Source of the DNA: a virus
Direction: 5' to 3' (one strand)
Virus record (IMG/VR): IMGVR_UViG_3300009124_000070
Span: 1-29,969 of that record
Length of the DNA: 29,969 nucleotides
How positions within the stretch are numbered: position 1 is the first letter of the stretch; every line of letters starts with the position of its first letter. The position numbers and the translations under genes were made by a program. This document shows positions 10,217-16,392 of this stretch, piece after piece. A model generated the notes under the pieces. The model did no database searches, was not told the origin of the DNA, and saw only the letters and a program-made list of their open reading frames with translations.

Positions 10217-11115
10217 TGAGCGATAGTTACGAAGAGCGCATAGTCACTGTCGCCACTAAAGAGCGCGATAGCATTAAGTCTGGCGCTATCAACCAGAACG
10301 ATCTTATTCAGAAGTATAACCTTTCTCGCCACATGGCTGGGATTATATTCTATTCTGTTAAGATTGGTAGCTTTGATGGCGAGCAACCAACTGAGCGAGA
10401 GCTTGGCGTTGTTAACAGAAACGTTGCTAATGATCGCATTGCAGACAACGGTGTTGGCAACGTGTTGGTAATTGGGGATACTCATATTCCATTTGTGCAC
10501 CCAGACTACTTAGACTTTTGTCTTTGGGTAAAAGATCAGTACGACTGTGAGTACGTTGTACACATTGGAGATGAGGTAGACAATCATGCTATTTCATACC
10601 ATGAGTCTGACCCAGACGGCCTATCAGCAGGAATGGAGGCAGAGTCTTGCCTTAACGAACTGAAGGCGTGGTACAAGGCGTTCCCTGAAGTAACGGTGCT
10701 TGTTGGTAACCACGGAGCCCTGCCCTTCAGAAAGGCTTTCAGCGCTGGTCTACCGCGTCGCTTCCTTAAAACGTACAGAGATATATGGGAGGCTCCTGAC
10801 GGCTGGGTATGGACGCATGAGGCTCTTATAGACGACGTTTTGTATCAGCATGGTATTGGAACCAGCGGTAAAAATGCCGCCCTTAACAAAGCTATGGCTA
10901 ACAGACAGTCAACTGTGATTGGCCACGTTCATAGTTGGGGCGGTGTTCAGTACACCAGCGGTCCAAAGGACACCATATTTGGCATGAACGTTGGTTGCGG
11001 TATTGACGAAACCTCTTATGCCATGGCGTACAGCAAACCGTTTAGATACAGACCTACCCTTGGCTGCGGTGTGGTTCTTGGCGATGGCTCTCACGCCATG
11101 TTTATTCCAATGTAA
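10216..11115 (+). CDS. Calcineurin-like metallophosphoesterase
   Basis: The product is 299 aa. The metal-binding motifs of the superfamily appear in order: GDTH at 87-90, GDEVDNH at 118-124, GNHG at 164-167, a His in YQHG near 212 and GHVHS at 236-240. It should be a two-metal hydrolase of phosphomonoesters or phosphodiesters. The substrate (nucleotide, nucleic acid or protein phosphate) cannot be inferred. Residues 1-80 precede the fold and look helical, with a segment (NQNDLIQKYNLSRHMAG) that could be a small helix-turn-helix. Its ATG overlaps the stop of the giant virion gene (TAATG), so it is co-translated with the cargo operon and might be a virion or early-infection enzyme. It is the last gene of the rightward block; the leftward operon ends just beyond it. 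Confidence 0.88.
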   Translation: MSDSYEERIVTVATKERDSIKSGAINQNDLIQKYNLSRHMAGIIFYSVKIGSFDGEQPTERELGVVNRNVANDRIADNGVGNVLVIGDTHIPFVHPDYLDFCLWVKDQYDCEYVVHIGDEVDNHAISYHESDPDGLSAGMEAESCLNELKAWYKAFPEVTVLVGNHGALPFRKAFSAGLPRRFLKTYRDIWEAPDGWVWTHEALIDDVLYQHGIGTSGKNAALNKAMANRQSTVIGHVHSWGGVQYTSGPKDTIFGMNVGCGIDETSYAMAYSKPFRYRPTLGCGVVLGDGSHAMFIPM

Positions 11116-11147
11116 AAAAATGGGGGATGGCTATTGCCACCCCCCAA
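11113..11147 (-). terminator. Intrinsic terminator of the leftward operon
   Basis: The hairpin at 11121-11146 has a GC-rich stem (GGGGG and TGGC arms with one bulged A, TATT loop). Read leftward it is followed by seven T residues. It sits between the convergent ends of the phosphoesterase gene and the DnaA-like gene, so it is placed to stop the long leftward transcript. It lacks a T tract in the rightward direction. Confidence 0.8.
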
Positions 11148-11153
11148 GAGATC

Positions 11154-11456
11154 TTAAACTTCTGAGTACCTTTCTGCTACTGATTCCAGTAGCTCCATGT
11201 ACTCTGGGTCTTTGATCTGTATCATGCACTTTACTTTTCTGAGATTGTGTATGATTGTGCTGTGATCATTTCCAAAGAACCTTCCTATTTCAACAATCTT
11301 TACGTTGTGTATAGCGTAAGATAGGTACTGTGCTACTTGGCGCGGGATAACGATCCTCGTTATTCTGCTTCTGCTAAGCAGCTCTTGTTGCGTAATTTCA
11401 GCTTGTTTGCAGGTGTAGCCTATTACCTCAAGCATTTTCAGTGCGTTGTTCGCCAT
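11154..11456 (-). CDS. Stand-alone DnaA domain IV-like DNA-binding protein
   Basis: The product is 100 aa and consists essentially only of the DNA-binding domain of the bacterial initiator DnaA. Residues 20-85 align by eye with DnaA domain IV: a basic helix (SRSRITRI), the IPRQVAQYL helix equivalent to the conserved ARPRQ...AMYL segment, VEIGRFFG (equivalent to LPEIGxxFG), and FGNDHSTIIHN matching the signature DHTTVxHA that contacts DnaA boxes. There is no AAA+ ATPase domain and no room for one. It could recognise DnaA-box-like sites, compete with host DnaA, or recruit the replisome to a phage origin (inference). It overlaps the upstream HTH gene by 29 bp, has a GGTGG/GGA ribosome site, and is the last gene before the terminator. 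Confidence 0.85.
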   Translation of the reverse strand: MANNALKMLEVIGYTCKQAEITQQELLSRSRITRIVIPRQVAQYLSYAIHNVKIVEIGRFFGNDHSTIIHNLRKVKCMIQIKDPEYMELLESVAERYSEV

Positions 11457-11673
11457 CTGTCCACCATTGATGTTTGTTAACGGGCTCTAACGGGTTGATA
11501 CCAAGCTTTTCGCACCAGTCAAAGTATATGCTTACGTCGCTTGGCCTGTGCATACCGCACTCCCAAAGCTTAAGCGTATCTCTACTTACATTAATTGACG
11601 AGCAGAGATATTCCCTTGACATTCCTTTGCGAAGTCTTTCTGACCTTAGCATTTCGTAGTCAAACTTCCTCAT
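11428..11673 (-). CDS. Small XRE-type helix-turn-helix protein
   Basis: The product is 81 aa. Residues 9-60 have the pattern of a Cro/C1 (XRE) helix-turn-helix: LRSERLRKGMSREYLCSSI, then NVSRDTLKLWECGMHRPS, then a helix. The WE-G-RP stretch is typical of the end of the recognition helix. It is likely a sequence-specific DNA binder. The C terminus is short and polar, with no dimerisation or effector domain visible. AAGAGGAACAATG gives a good ribosome site. It overlaps the upstream nuclease gene by 14 bp and the downstream DnaA-like gene by 29 bp, so the three are co-translated. A role in lysogeny is not supported, because no integrase or divergent regulator is present. Confidence 0.8.
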   Translation of the reverse strand: MRKFDYEMLRSERLRKGMSREYLCSSINVSRDTLKLWECGMHRPSDVSIYFDWCEKLGINPLEPVNKHQWWTDGEQRTENA

Positions 11674-11974
11674 TGTTCCTCTTGAGTTTTAGATAGTGAG
11701 ACAGGGGTATGCAAACAAGTGACTCTGTGTTTCCATCTTCTCTGAAGATTACCCCATTGACGGCTTCATGTGGGCGAAGCCATTTGGCAACACGTTTGTA
11801 GCGTTTTGCTTGGAAGTATTCATCCTCTATGATAATGTCTACTTCGTTGTGTAGGCCACGAGACTGCCCGTTGCTGCCATAGCAGCGCTCAGCCTCAAAG
11901 CCCATCTCTTTGGCTTGGTTTACGACTTCTCTTTCGTAACCAAACCCTTTTACACGCGATGATCTTCCTCCCAT
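11660..11974 (-). CDS. Hjc/Mrr-like PD-(D/E)XK nuclease, probable Holliday junction resolvase
   Basis: The product is 104 aa. Its pattern matches small archaeal-type resolvases: KGFGYEREVVNQAKEMGF at residues 9-26 (acidic residue E14 or E16 followed by a helix), ERCYGSNGQSRG at 29-40 (R and S of the substrate loop), VDIII at 45-49 (metal-binding D46) and FQAKRYKR at 54-61. The canonical E-x-K is Q-A-K here (Q55, K57), a variation known in Mrr-type relatives. Likely role: cutting branched recombination or replication intermediates before packaging. AAGAGGTATAAAATG gives a good ribosome site. Three 10-bp repeats lie directly upstream. It is the first of a three-gene overlapping cluster. Confidence 0.75.
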   Translation of the reverse strand: MGGRSSRVKGFGYEREVVNQAKEMGFEAERCYGSNGQSRGLHNEVDIIIEDEYFQAKRYKRVAKWLRPHEAVNGVIFREDGNTESLVCIPLSHYLKLKRNNEEV

Positions 11975-12031
11975 TTTATACCTCTTGGGTTAATCGGACG
12001 TAATCGGACACAATCGGACAACGTTTGTCCT
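11975..12031. repeat. Three tandem 10-bp repeats (iteron-like) plus short hairpin
   Basis: Positions 11991-12020 hold three head-to-tail 10-bp units, TAATCGGACG, TAATCGGACA and CAATCGGACA (leftward consensus GTCCGATTRN). They are immediately followed by GGACAAACGTTGTCC (read leftward, 12016-12030), a hairpin with a 6-bp stem that shares the GTCC end. A 10-bp period keeps every unit on the same face of the helix, as expected for a cooperative operator or a small iteron set. It lies in the leader of the resolvase/HTH/DnaA-like cluster, so the HTH or DnaA-like protein could bind here (inference). Confidence 0.6.
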
Positions 12032-12922
12032 TTACAATTCCACCCATGTGTCGTATGTAGCTCGCTCTTCAAAGTCGTATCTCTGCTTTGACAGAAACAT
12101 TTCTTTGAGGGTGGCGCTAATTTCTTCCTGACGCTTGGTGATTGTATCTCTGTTGATGCGAAACATTCCTACTTCGTGGTATCCTTTTGACTCAACAGCC
12201 ATGATGCCAGCAGATTCATTGGCACCAGCAAGAGCAGAATAGTGAGCAAGCTGGTACTCATAGCCATACTTGTCTATCGTTTCTTGCATCTGATACAGCG
12301 GGAATGAGGTTGTCTTAAGGTCAACAATCATGATAGCTGACGTTGAGCTGCCACCAGCAACAACGCCCATGTCAATCATTCCCTTTACCTTAAGTCCAGT
12401 AGGAGCATGTGTAGCGGTATACACTAGCTGCTTTTCTGATTCCTCTAAGCACGCTCTTGCAACGTTGTGCTTTCGAACATTAGCTGCCATAGTCATAATG
12501 CGATAGAAAGATTCTCTGCTAATGACAATCTTTTCATCAACGCGTCTTAGAAAATCGGCATACGGCATAAGATCTTTTGCCTTTTTCATGTCAACGCGTT
12601 TGTAGCCAGCTTCTTCAAAGGCTAGCGCAATGTTGGACGCGTTCTTTGAGAGCGCTGCTGCCAGTTTCATCTGCAAGTCTGTTGACGGCATCTTGAGATT
12701 GTCTGGTGCAATCTCTATGCGGTCATCAAACAGATCTGGTTCAAGCAAGTACGTGTCAAACGCTGAGCCAAATGCAAATGCTGGACTGTCAATGTTTTCT
12801 TTGTACTTGTACTTGCGTGGGTGTTGTTTGAACAACTTCATGTCGCTGTTGGATATTCCCTCCATCTGAAAGTATTCCTCTTGCGATACATTGTGTCGTT
12901 CAATGTCTGTGTATTCGAGCAT
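12032..12922 (-). CDS. RecE/DUF3799-like PD-(D/E)XK exonuclease
   Basis: The product is 296 aa. Residues 17-60 (YFQMEGISNSDMKLFKQHP followed by AFAFGSAFDTYLLEP) are the typical N-terminal block of the phage RecE-like/PDDEXK_1 exonucleases. The active site is visible as GMIDMGVV (D184), IVDLKTT (D201, K203) and YEYQLAHY (Q224). Likely role: processive 5'-3' digestion of dsDNA ends to expose single strands for the annealing protein. In this phage the partners would be the Sak4-like ATPase and the SSB-like protein encoded upstream in the same direction. The length suits the C-terminal nuclease domain of RecE. AGGAAAACCCAATG gives the ribosome site. Confidence 0.85.
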   Translation of the reverse strand: MLEYTDIERHNVSQEEYFQMEGISNSDMKLFKQHPRKYKYKENIDSPAFAFGSAFDTYLLEPDLFDDRIEIAPDNLKMPSTDLQMKLAAALSKNASNIALAFEEAGYKRVDMKKAKDLMPYADFLRRVDEKIVISRESFYRIMTMAANVRKHNVARACLEESEKQLVYTATHAPTGLKVKGMIDMGVVAGGSSTSAIMIVDLKTTSFPLYQMQETIDKYGYEYQLAHYSALAGANESAGIMAVESKGYHEVGMFRINRDTITKRQEEISATLKEMFLSKQRYDFEERATYDTWVEL

Positions 12923-13016
12923 TGGGTTTTCCTAATTGGTAATTGGGAATTGGGAATGATTCCCAATTGGGGCGGGCGGGGTTTGGCCGTGTGGATTGGC
13001 CACCCCGCCGCCCTTT
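12923..13016. other. Palindrome and GC-rich hairpin between exonuclease and primase-helicase genes
   Basis: This 94-bp gap holds an AATTGG-type tandem repeat (12934-12955), a perfect inverted repeat AATTGGGAA-TGA-TTCCCAATT (12948-12968) and a very GC-rich hairpin (12970-13013). The hairpin has 11 G:C pairs with one bulge and an inner GGCC/GGCC arm. TTTTT (13014-13018) follows the hairpin on the plus strand, so it is a canonical intrinsic terminator for rightward (antisense) transcription. Read leftward there is no U tract. An origin or RNA-processing role is also possible. Confidence 0.6.
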
Positions 13017-14846
13017 TTAGAATGTAGCAGATCTGGAACGAGAAGACTCAGATACAACCTGCATGCGCGGGAAGTCAAACTTGACCTGCAACTCAAAAGG
13101 CTCTCCATCCCTGTTCTTGATGGTCTTGATGCGCCTTGTGTAACTGGTTCGTTCTCCCTCAATAGCAATAACGTGGTCCATCTTTGTGACGTTGCTTCTG
13201 TTGCCAGTTGCATCGTTTAACGATATAGACCTTGCTGTTTCTGAAAAGTCTTCTCCATTGATAGCCCTTGATCCACTCTTGTTGATATGGTGAATGGCAA
13301 AGATTGTTGTATTGCTTGCCTGTGCAATCTTGCGCAACCCTTCAATGATAACTCTGAGATGCCACATTTCGTTGTTACCCGCTTCTGGTACGCTGATCCC
13401 ATCTGTGGTGTCAATAACAACAAACTCTGGTTTGTACTGCATACATGCGCGCTCAACAGCATCAAGTGTTGGAGCATCTGATACCATCTTAAGCCAGTCA
13501 AGTTTTGATACAAGCTCGTTTACCTGACCGTCTCTAATAGCATCCTCTACCTCTTGCTTGGTCATGCCGTTAGAACACTGTATAAAACGCCTTGTAACCA
13601 GTGCTTCTGGCATTTCCAGATTTAGGTATAGCGTTTTCTTTTTCATCTTAACAAGCATGTCTTGCACAAAAAGACTCTTGCCAATACCAGTATCAGCCAT
13701 GACAAGCGTTAGGCTTGAGGGCAATATTCTGTATTCTTTGTTGGACTGCTGTCCGTAAAGGCTATACAAATTAAATCCTTTGCCCTCGTCTATCAAGCTT
13801 ATGTAATTAGCAAGATTCTTTGCAAGCTCATCGTGTGATTGAACATACATAGAGTAATCCTTTTTCTTGTTGAAGATGCAAGACGAGCTGCAATACTCTT
13901 GCATTACTTGGTCTTTGCATCCGTAAGTGTACCCTTTATCGTAAGTGTTTTTGACTATGCGCAGAAGTTCTTCATCTGGTAGCCACCCATCTAAAGTCTT
14001 GACTGCATACTCGTAGGGCAATCCGCTGCGCCAAAGCCAGCTAGACAGTCTGAGTATGTCTTGGTGTCTGCGCCCCCTCTTGGGCCCTTGCGCTATGAGC
14101 GTCTGCATACACGTTACAAGGCGCGTTGGGTCATGAGATGATACCGTAGTACTCTCTGAGTTTCTGCGCGCTATACGTGGCGTTGCAACGATCCTGCGAA
14201 GGACTGGCTCTGGGTCTTCTTCTGGCCACTCAATAAAGGATAGCCTCTTGAGCATACTTGGCATGACACCAAGCGCTGGCGCTTGCTGGGAAAACAAATC
14301 TTTGAGCGGTATCAAAGTTTTGAATGTCCCGTTTTTGTGCTTGCTGAACGGTGCTCTGATTAGACCAGCAGTGTTGACTGGCGATAGGTCAATCAGCGGG
14401 TGGTTCATGTTTTCGTAGATGGTTGCCTTCATTATTTCTGGCAACGCACTTGATGGCGGGATGCCAAAAAGTCTTCCATCTAGCTCTACATGAAACCCCT
14501 TGTATCCACTAAACCACACTTTGATGTAGTCTTCTGGCACGTCCAAATAGGACATGATGTACCTAACATAATTTCTTACCTCCACTAGTGTTTGTGATAT
14601 ATCAACAGCAGCTCCGTCAAAGTCTAAGACAATAGTTTTCATGTAAGCATTTCCATTGAAACGCTTTGACATGTAACTGTTTTGGTTCAAGAACTCTTTT
14701 AGCTCATCGTAATCAAACGCAAACATACTGTTATGCGCCTGATTCTTTTCGCACTGTTTGAGCCACGCTTCTGATAATAGATCTGATTCAGTTAGCAGCA
14801 ACCCTCTGTTGCTGTACGATGTGTGAGATCCTTCGAAGCCTAGCAT
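13017..14846 (-). CDS. Primase-helicase fusion (AEP primase domain + DnaB/RecA-like helicase)
   Basis: The product is 609 aa. Residues 1-200 look like an archaeo-eukaryotic primase/prim-pol: motif I VLDFDG (D75, D77), motif II SGYKGFHVE (113-121, H119), motif III-like LIDLS (D153) and GLIRAPFSKHKNG (161-173). Residues 250-330 form a PriCT-like helical linker with a Cys cluster (C310, C319, C323). Residues 375-590 are a RecA-fold helicase: Walker A MADTGIGKS (383-391), EMP near 411-413, Walker B FVVIDTTD (475-482) and a His pair in IFAIHHINKSG (519-520). It should lay down primers and unwind DNA at the phage fork. There is no DNA polymerase gene in the window. Start ATG overlaps the upstream stop (TAATG). 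Confidence 0.88.
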   Translation of the reverse strand: MLGFEGSHTSYSNRGLLLTESDLLSEAWLKQCEKNQAHNSMFAFDYDELKEFLNQNSYMSKRFNGNAYMKTIVLDFDGAAVDISQTLVEVRNYVRYIMSYLDVPEDYIKVWFSGYKGFHVELDGRLFGIPPSSALPEIMKATIYENMNHPLIDLSPVNTAGLIRAPFSKHKNGTFKTLIPLKDLFSQQAPALGVMPSMLKRLSFIEWPEEDPEPVLRRIVATPRIARRNSESTTVSSHDPTRLVTCMQTLIAQGPKRGRRHQDILRLSSWLWRSGLPYEYAVKTLDGWLPDEELLRIVKNTYDKGYTYGCKDQVMQEYCSSSCIFNKKKDYSMYVQSHDELAKNLANYISLIDEGKGFNLYSLYGQQSNKEYRILPSSLTLVMADTGIGKSLFVQDMLVKMKKKTLYLNLEMPEALVTRRFIQCSNGMTKQEVEDAIRDGQVNELVSKLDWLKMVSDAPTLDAVERACMQYKPEFVVIDTTDGISVPEAGNNEMWHLRVIIEGLRKIAQASNTTIFAIHHINKSGSRAINGEDFSETARSISLNDATGNRSNVTKMDHVIAIEGERTSYTRRIKTIKNRDGEPFELQVKFDFPRMQVVSESSRSRSATF

Positions 14847-15148
14847 TATTTCTTGAATAAGGTTTTCATTTGAGTTGCCCTCCGCTTGCGACCAGCATAG
14901 GTTTCCCCGCGAAGGTCTTCTCTTTCTTCTTGAACCTTTCTGCGAGCCCTTGAGATTGACTCAAAGCGCGGCATCGTGCGGTTGTGCATCGCCATTAAAA
15001 GTTCTTGTGCTGATAAGTCAGCAGGATCACCATAGTAATTAGCAATGTAATGCCATACAACTCTTTCATCGCTGTCTCTGGCATTTATGTGTTCCTCAAG
15101 TATTGATGCTATGCGGTGCATCAGCTTATTTTTGAACTTCTTTTTCAT
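14846..15148 (-). CDS. Hypothetical basic protein coupled to primase-helicase
   Basis: The product is 100 aa, strongly basic, helical, and of no family I can name. Residues 25-60 (WHYIANYYGDP...LSAQELLMAMHN) look like a small helical domain. Residues 62-95 form a basic arm (SISRARRKVQEEREDLRG then YAGRKRRATQ) of the sort that contacts DNA. The SIxRxRRKxQ pattern followed by LRG-x-Y recurs, as I recall, in phage proteins beside replication genes. Its stop overlaps the primase-helicase start (TAATG), and GGAGGCACACAATG gives a strong ribosome site. It may be a helicase loader or DNA-binding accessory factor (inference). Confidence 0.75.
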   Translation of the reverse strand: MKKKFKNKLMHRIASILEEHINARDSDERVVWHYIANYYGDPADLSAQELLMAMHNRTMPRFESISRARRKVQEEREDLRGETYAGRKRRATQMKTLFKK

Positions 15149-15170
15149 TGTGTGCCTCCACTTATTTTGA

Positions 15171-15392
15171 TTAAGAGTTAATCCACTCTGCGCATATTTG
15201 GCAGTACCCGTATTTATCTGTTTCTTGATCCTCGCCCATTTCTTCTCCGCACTCTATGCAGACGTAATCTTCTACACAGTTATCGCATAGCCCGTTCTCA
15301 AGGGTAGCATAGCTGTATGCAGCACACTCGCATATGCGGCACTTTGCTGCTGGGTCTGGCGGTGATAGTTGTTGGTCTTTTACGTAATCCAT
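15171..15392 (-). CDS. Small zinc-knuckle protein with four CxxC pairs
   Basis: The product is 73 aa with four CxxC pairs: C18/C21, C36/C39, C45/C48 and C64/C67, plus an extra Cys at 23. It is acidic (GEEMGEDQETD) and can probably bind two zinc ions in a double zinc ribbon. Such proteins often mediate protein contacts in replication or transcription complexes, but no specific function can be assigned. GAGGTAAAAAATG gives a good ribosome site. It is the first gene downstream of the structured non-coding stretch at 15393-15680, whose final hairpin lies just ahead of it. Confidence 0.75.
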   Translation of the reverse strand: MDYVKDQQLSPPDPAAKCRICECAAYSYATLENGLCDNCVEDYVCIECGEEMGEDQETDKYGYCQICAEWINS

Positions 15393-15417
15393 TTTTTACC
15401 TCACTTGTATAAATAGC

Positions 15418-15444
15418 AAAGGCCAGCTCCCACAGCTGACCTTT
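15418..15444 (-). terminator. Terminator-like or attenuator hairpin
   Basis: GGCCAGCT and AGCTGACC arms (15421-15428 and 15434-15441, one G:T pair) enclose a 5-base loop, with AAA and TTT on the flanks. Read leftward the tail is TTTGCTATTT, a weak U tract. The hairpin ends about 28 bases before the zinc-knuckle start codon, so partial termination, attenuation or RNA 3'-end protection are all possible. Confidence 0.45.
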
Positions 15445-15543
15445 ACTAAACCTTATCGCCCACACCCCACAAAGCGGAAAGGGCTTACATTATGCCTTTC
15501 TCACTATATGAAATGGCTTCCACCTGTACTTCAGGCTTCAGCA

Positions 15544-15606
15544 GGAGACAGCAACGGAATCGAACCGCTGCCCTACGGGATAGGGGGTGCACCAGCACAC
15601 TGTCTC
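15544..15606 (-). ncRNA. tRNA-like cloverleaf (Gly-CCC-like, shortened D arm)
   Basis: Read leftward, 63 bases fold into a four-arm cloverleaf. The closing stem is 8 bp (GAGACAGT with GCTGTCTC). A tiny D-like arm is GTGC-TGGT-GCAC. The anticodon-like arm is CCCTATCCCGTAGGG. The T arm is AGCGG-TTCGATT-CCGTT with a canonical T loop. If the second arm is opened to a 7-base loop, it reads AT-CCC-GT, meaning U33, a Gly-type CCC anticodon and G37. There is no variable loop, the D loop is too small, and the closing stem is one pair too long for a normal tRNA. It may be a degenerate tRNA or a tRNA mimic. No CCA is encoded. Confidence 0.45.
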
Positions 15607-15680
15607 TGCTCATTTGCGCGGCTTAGGTAGAGCGACACCGTTATCAAGGGTTGGAGGTAGACCCCGCCGCTATTTCAGAG

Positions 15681-16385
15681 CTAAAAGGGTACTTGCTCTG
15701 ATTCGCTAGAAGACACGCTAAGCGAGGCAGGTTCAGACGGGGCGCTGTCACCACCCGCACTTAGCAAGTCGGGATTGTAGCGCTTTACCCACCCTCCACT
15801 AACTTGTTTCATGAAGCTCTTGTAAAGAGCATCACCTGCTTTCTGAGCATCCTCATCGCTGTCACCTACTGAGTAGAATATGTCGTAAACGTCATACCCT
15901 GTTTTGCCGTTGTTCTTTTGATATGCGGCATACTCAAGGTAGACAACCTCCTGTCCTACCATTTCCTTGACGGCAGCATCAAAGAGATTGCGCCATGCTG
16001 ACTCATTGAAGTTCTTCTCATCAAGATCAGATGCTTCAATATCAGCAGACTGCAACACCTTTGCCGTGTCTGTACCAGTTGCCTTGATAAGTTGCTTGAC
16101 CTTGAACAAGCTGCCAAGACCAGAAGCTACTTCACCGTGTGCAGTAGCAATCTTTTTGAACCAGCCCAGAATGTCCGTAGACTTTGCAAAGCCAGCTCCT
16201 GTATCAAGTTCAAGACCTATCATAACGTCAACCACTGTCCCCTTGGAGCCAATGCTTGCGTTTTCTGAGTAGGTAGCCTTCTCAATGCGGCCACGTTTAA
16301 CGTATACAGCGCCATCTTCGTGTGAACCAAGACGGTTGCTGTTGTTTGTTGTACTGCCCTTTGCAGGGCTTTCAAAGAATCCCAT
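15681..16385 (-). CDS. Probable phage single-stranded DNA-binding protein
   Basis: The product is 234 aa. Residues 25-180 mix beta-like and helical stretches compatible with an OB-fold ssDNA binder. The C terminus is a Ser/Glu-rich disordered tail ending in SESEQVPF, closely resembling the acidic -x-P-F tip by which bacterial SSBs dock their partners. It lies 7 bp downstream of the Sak4-like ATPase gene. Sak4-type annealing ATPases are known to work with a cognate phage SSB (for example in HK620), which supports the assignment. Overall identity to SSB families cannot be judged by eye. AAGAAGATAATG gives the ribosome site. Confidence 0.65.
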   Translation of the reverse strand: MGFFESPAKGSTTNNSNRLGSHEDGAVYVKRGRIEKATYSENASIGSKGTVVDVMIGLELDTGAGFAKSTDILGWFKKIATAHGEVASGLGSLFKVKQLIKATGTDTAKVLQSADIEASDLDEKNFNESAWRNLFDAAVKEMVGQEVVYLEYAAYQKNNGKTGYDVYDIFYSVGDSDEDAQKAGDALYKSFMKQVSGGWVKRYNPDLLSAGGDSAPSEPASLSVSSSESEQVPF

Positions 16386-16392
16386 TATCTTC

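Larger units (their letters stand above)
15393..15680 (-). other. 288-bp structured non-coding stretch between SSB-like and zinc-knuckle genes
   Basis: I see no convincing gene here. Read leftward from the SSB-like stop, there is first a branched arrangement at about 15617-15670, closed by GCGGC/GCCGC. Then comes the tRNA-like cloverleaf (15544-15606), a hairpin at 15478-15499 (AAAGGC/GCCCTTT arms) and finally a GC-rich hairpin at 15421-15441. The order of folded elements ending in a terminator-like stem suggests a structured RNA or a long 5' leader rather than a lost gene. Confidence 0.5.

Noticed and set aside
11428-11673. Lysogeny repressor role for the XRE-type protein
   Set aside because: No integrase, attachment site or divergent Cro-like partner is visible; it sits at the end of a replication operon.
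11154-12031. Classical DnaA boxes (TTATCCACA) near the DnaA-like gene
   Set aside because: I found no good match by eye in this stretch; only the 10-bp repeats are present.
15485-15613. 42-residue leftward reading frame across the cloverleaf
   Set aside because: It has no ribosome site, its composition is odd (RFRCCLLLK), and the RNA structure explains the sequence better.
15615-15675. Plus-strand tRNA suggested by the D-arm-like GGTAGAGCG
   Set aside because: No matching T arm, and no acceptable anticodon stem or acceptor pairing could be built.
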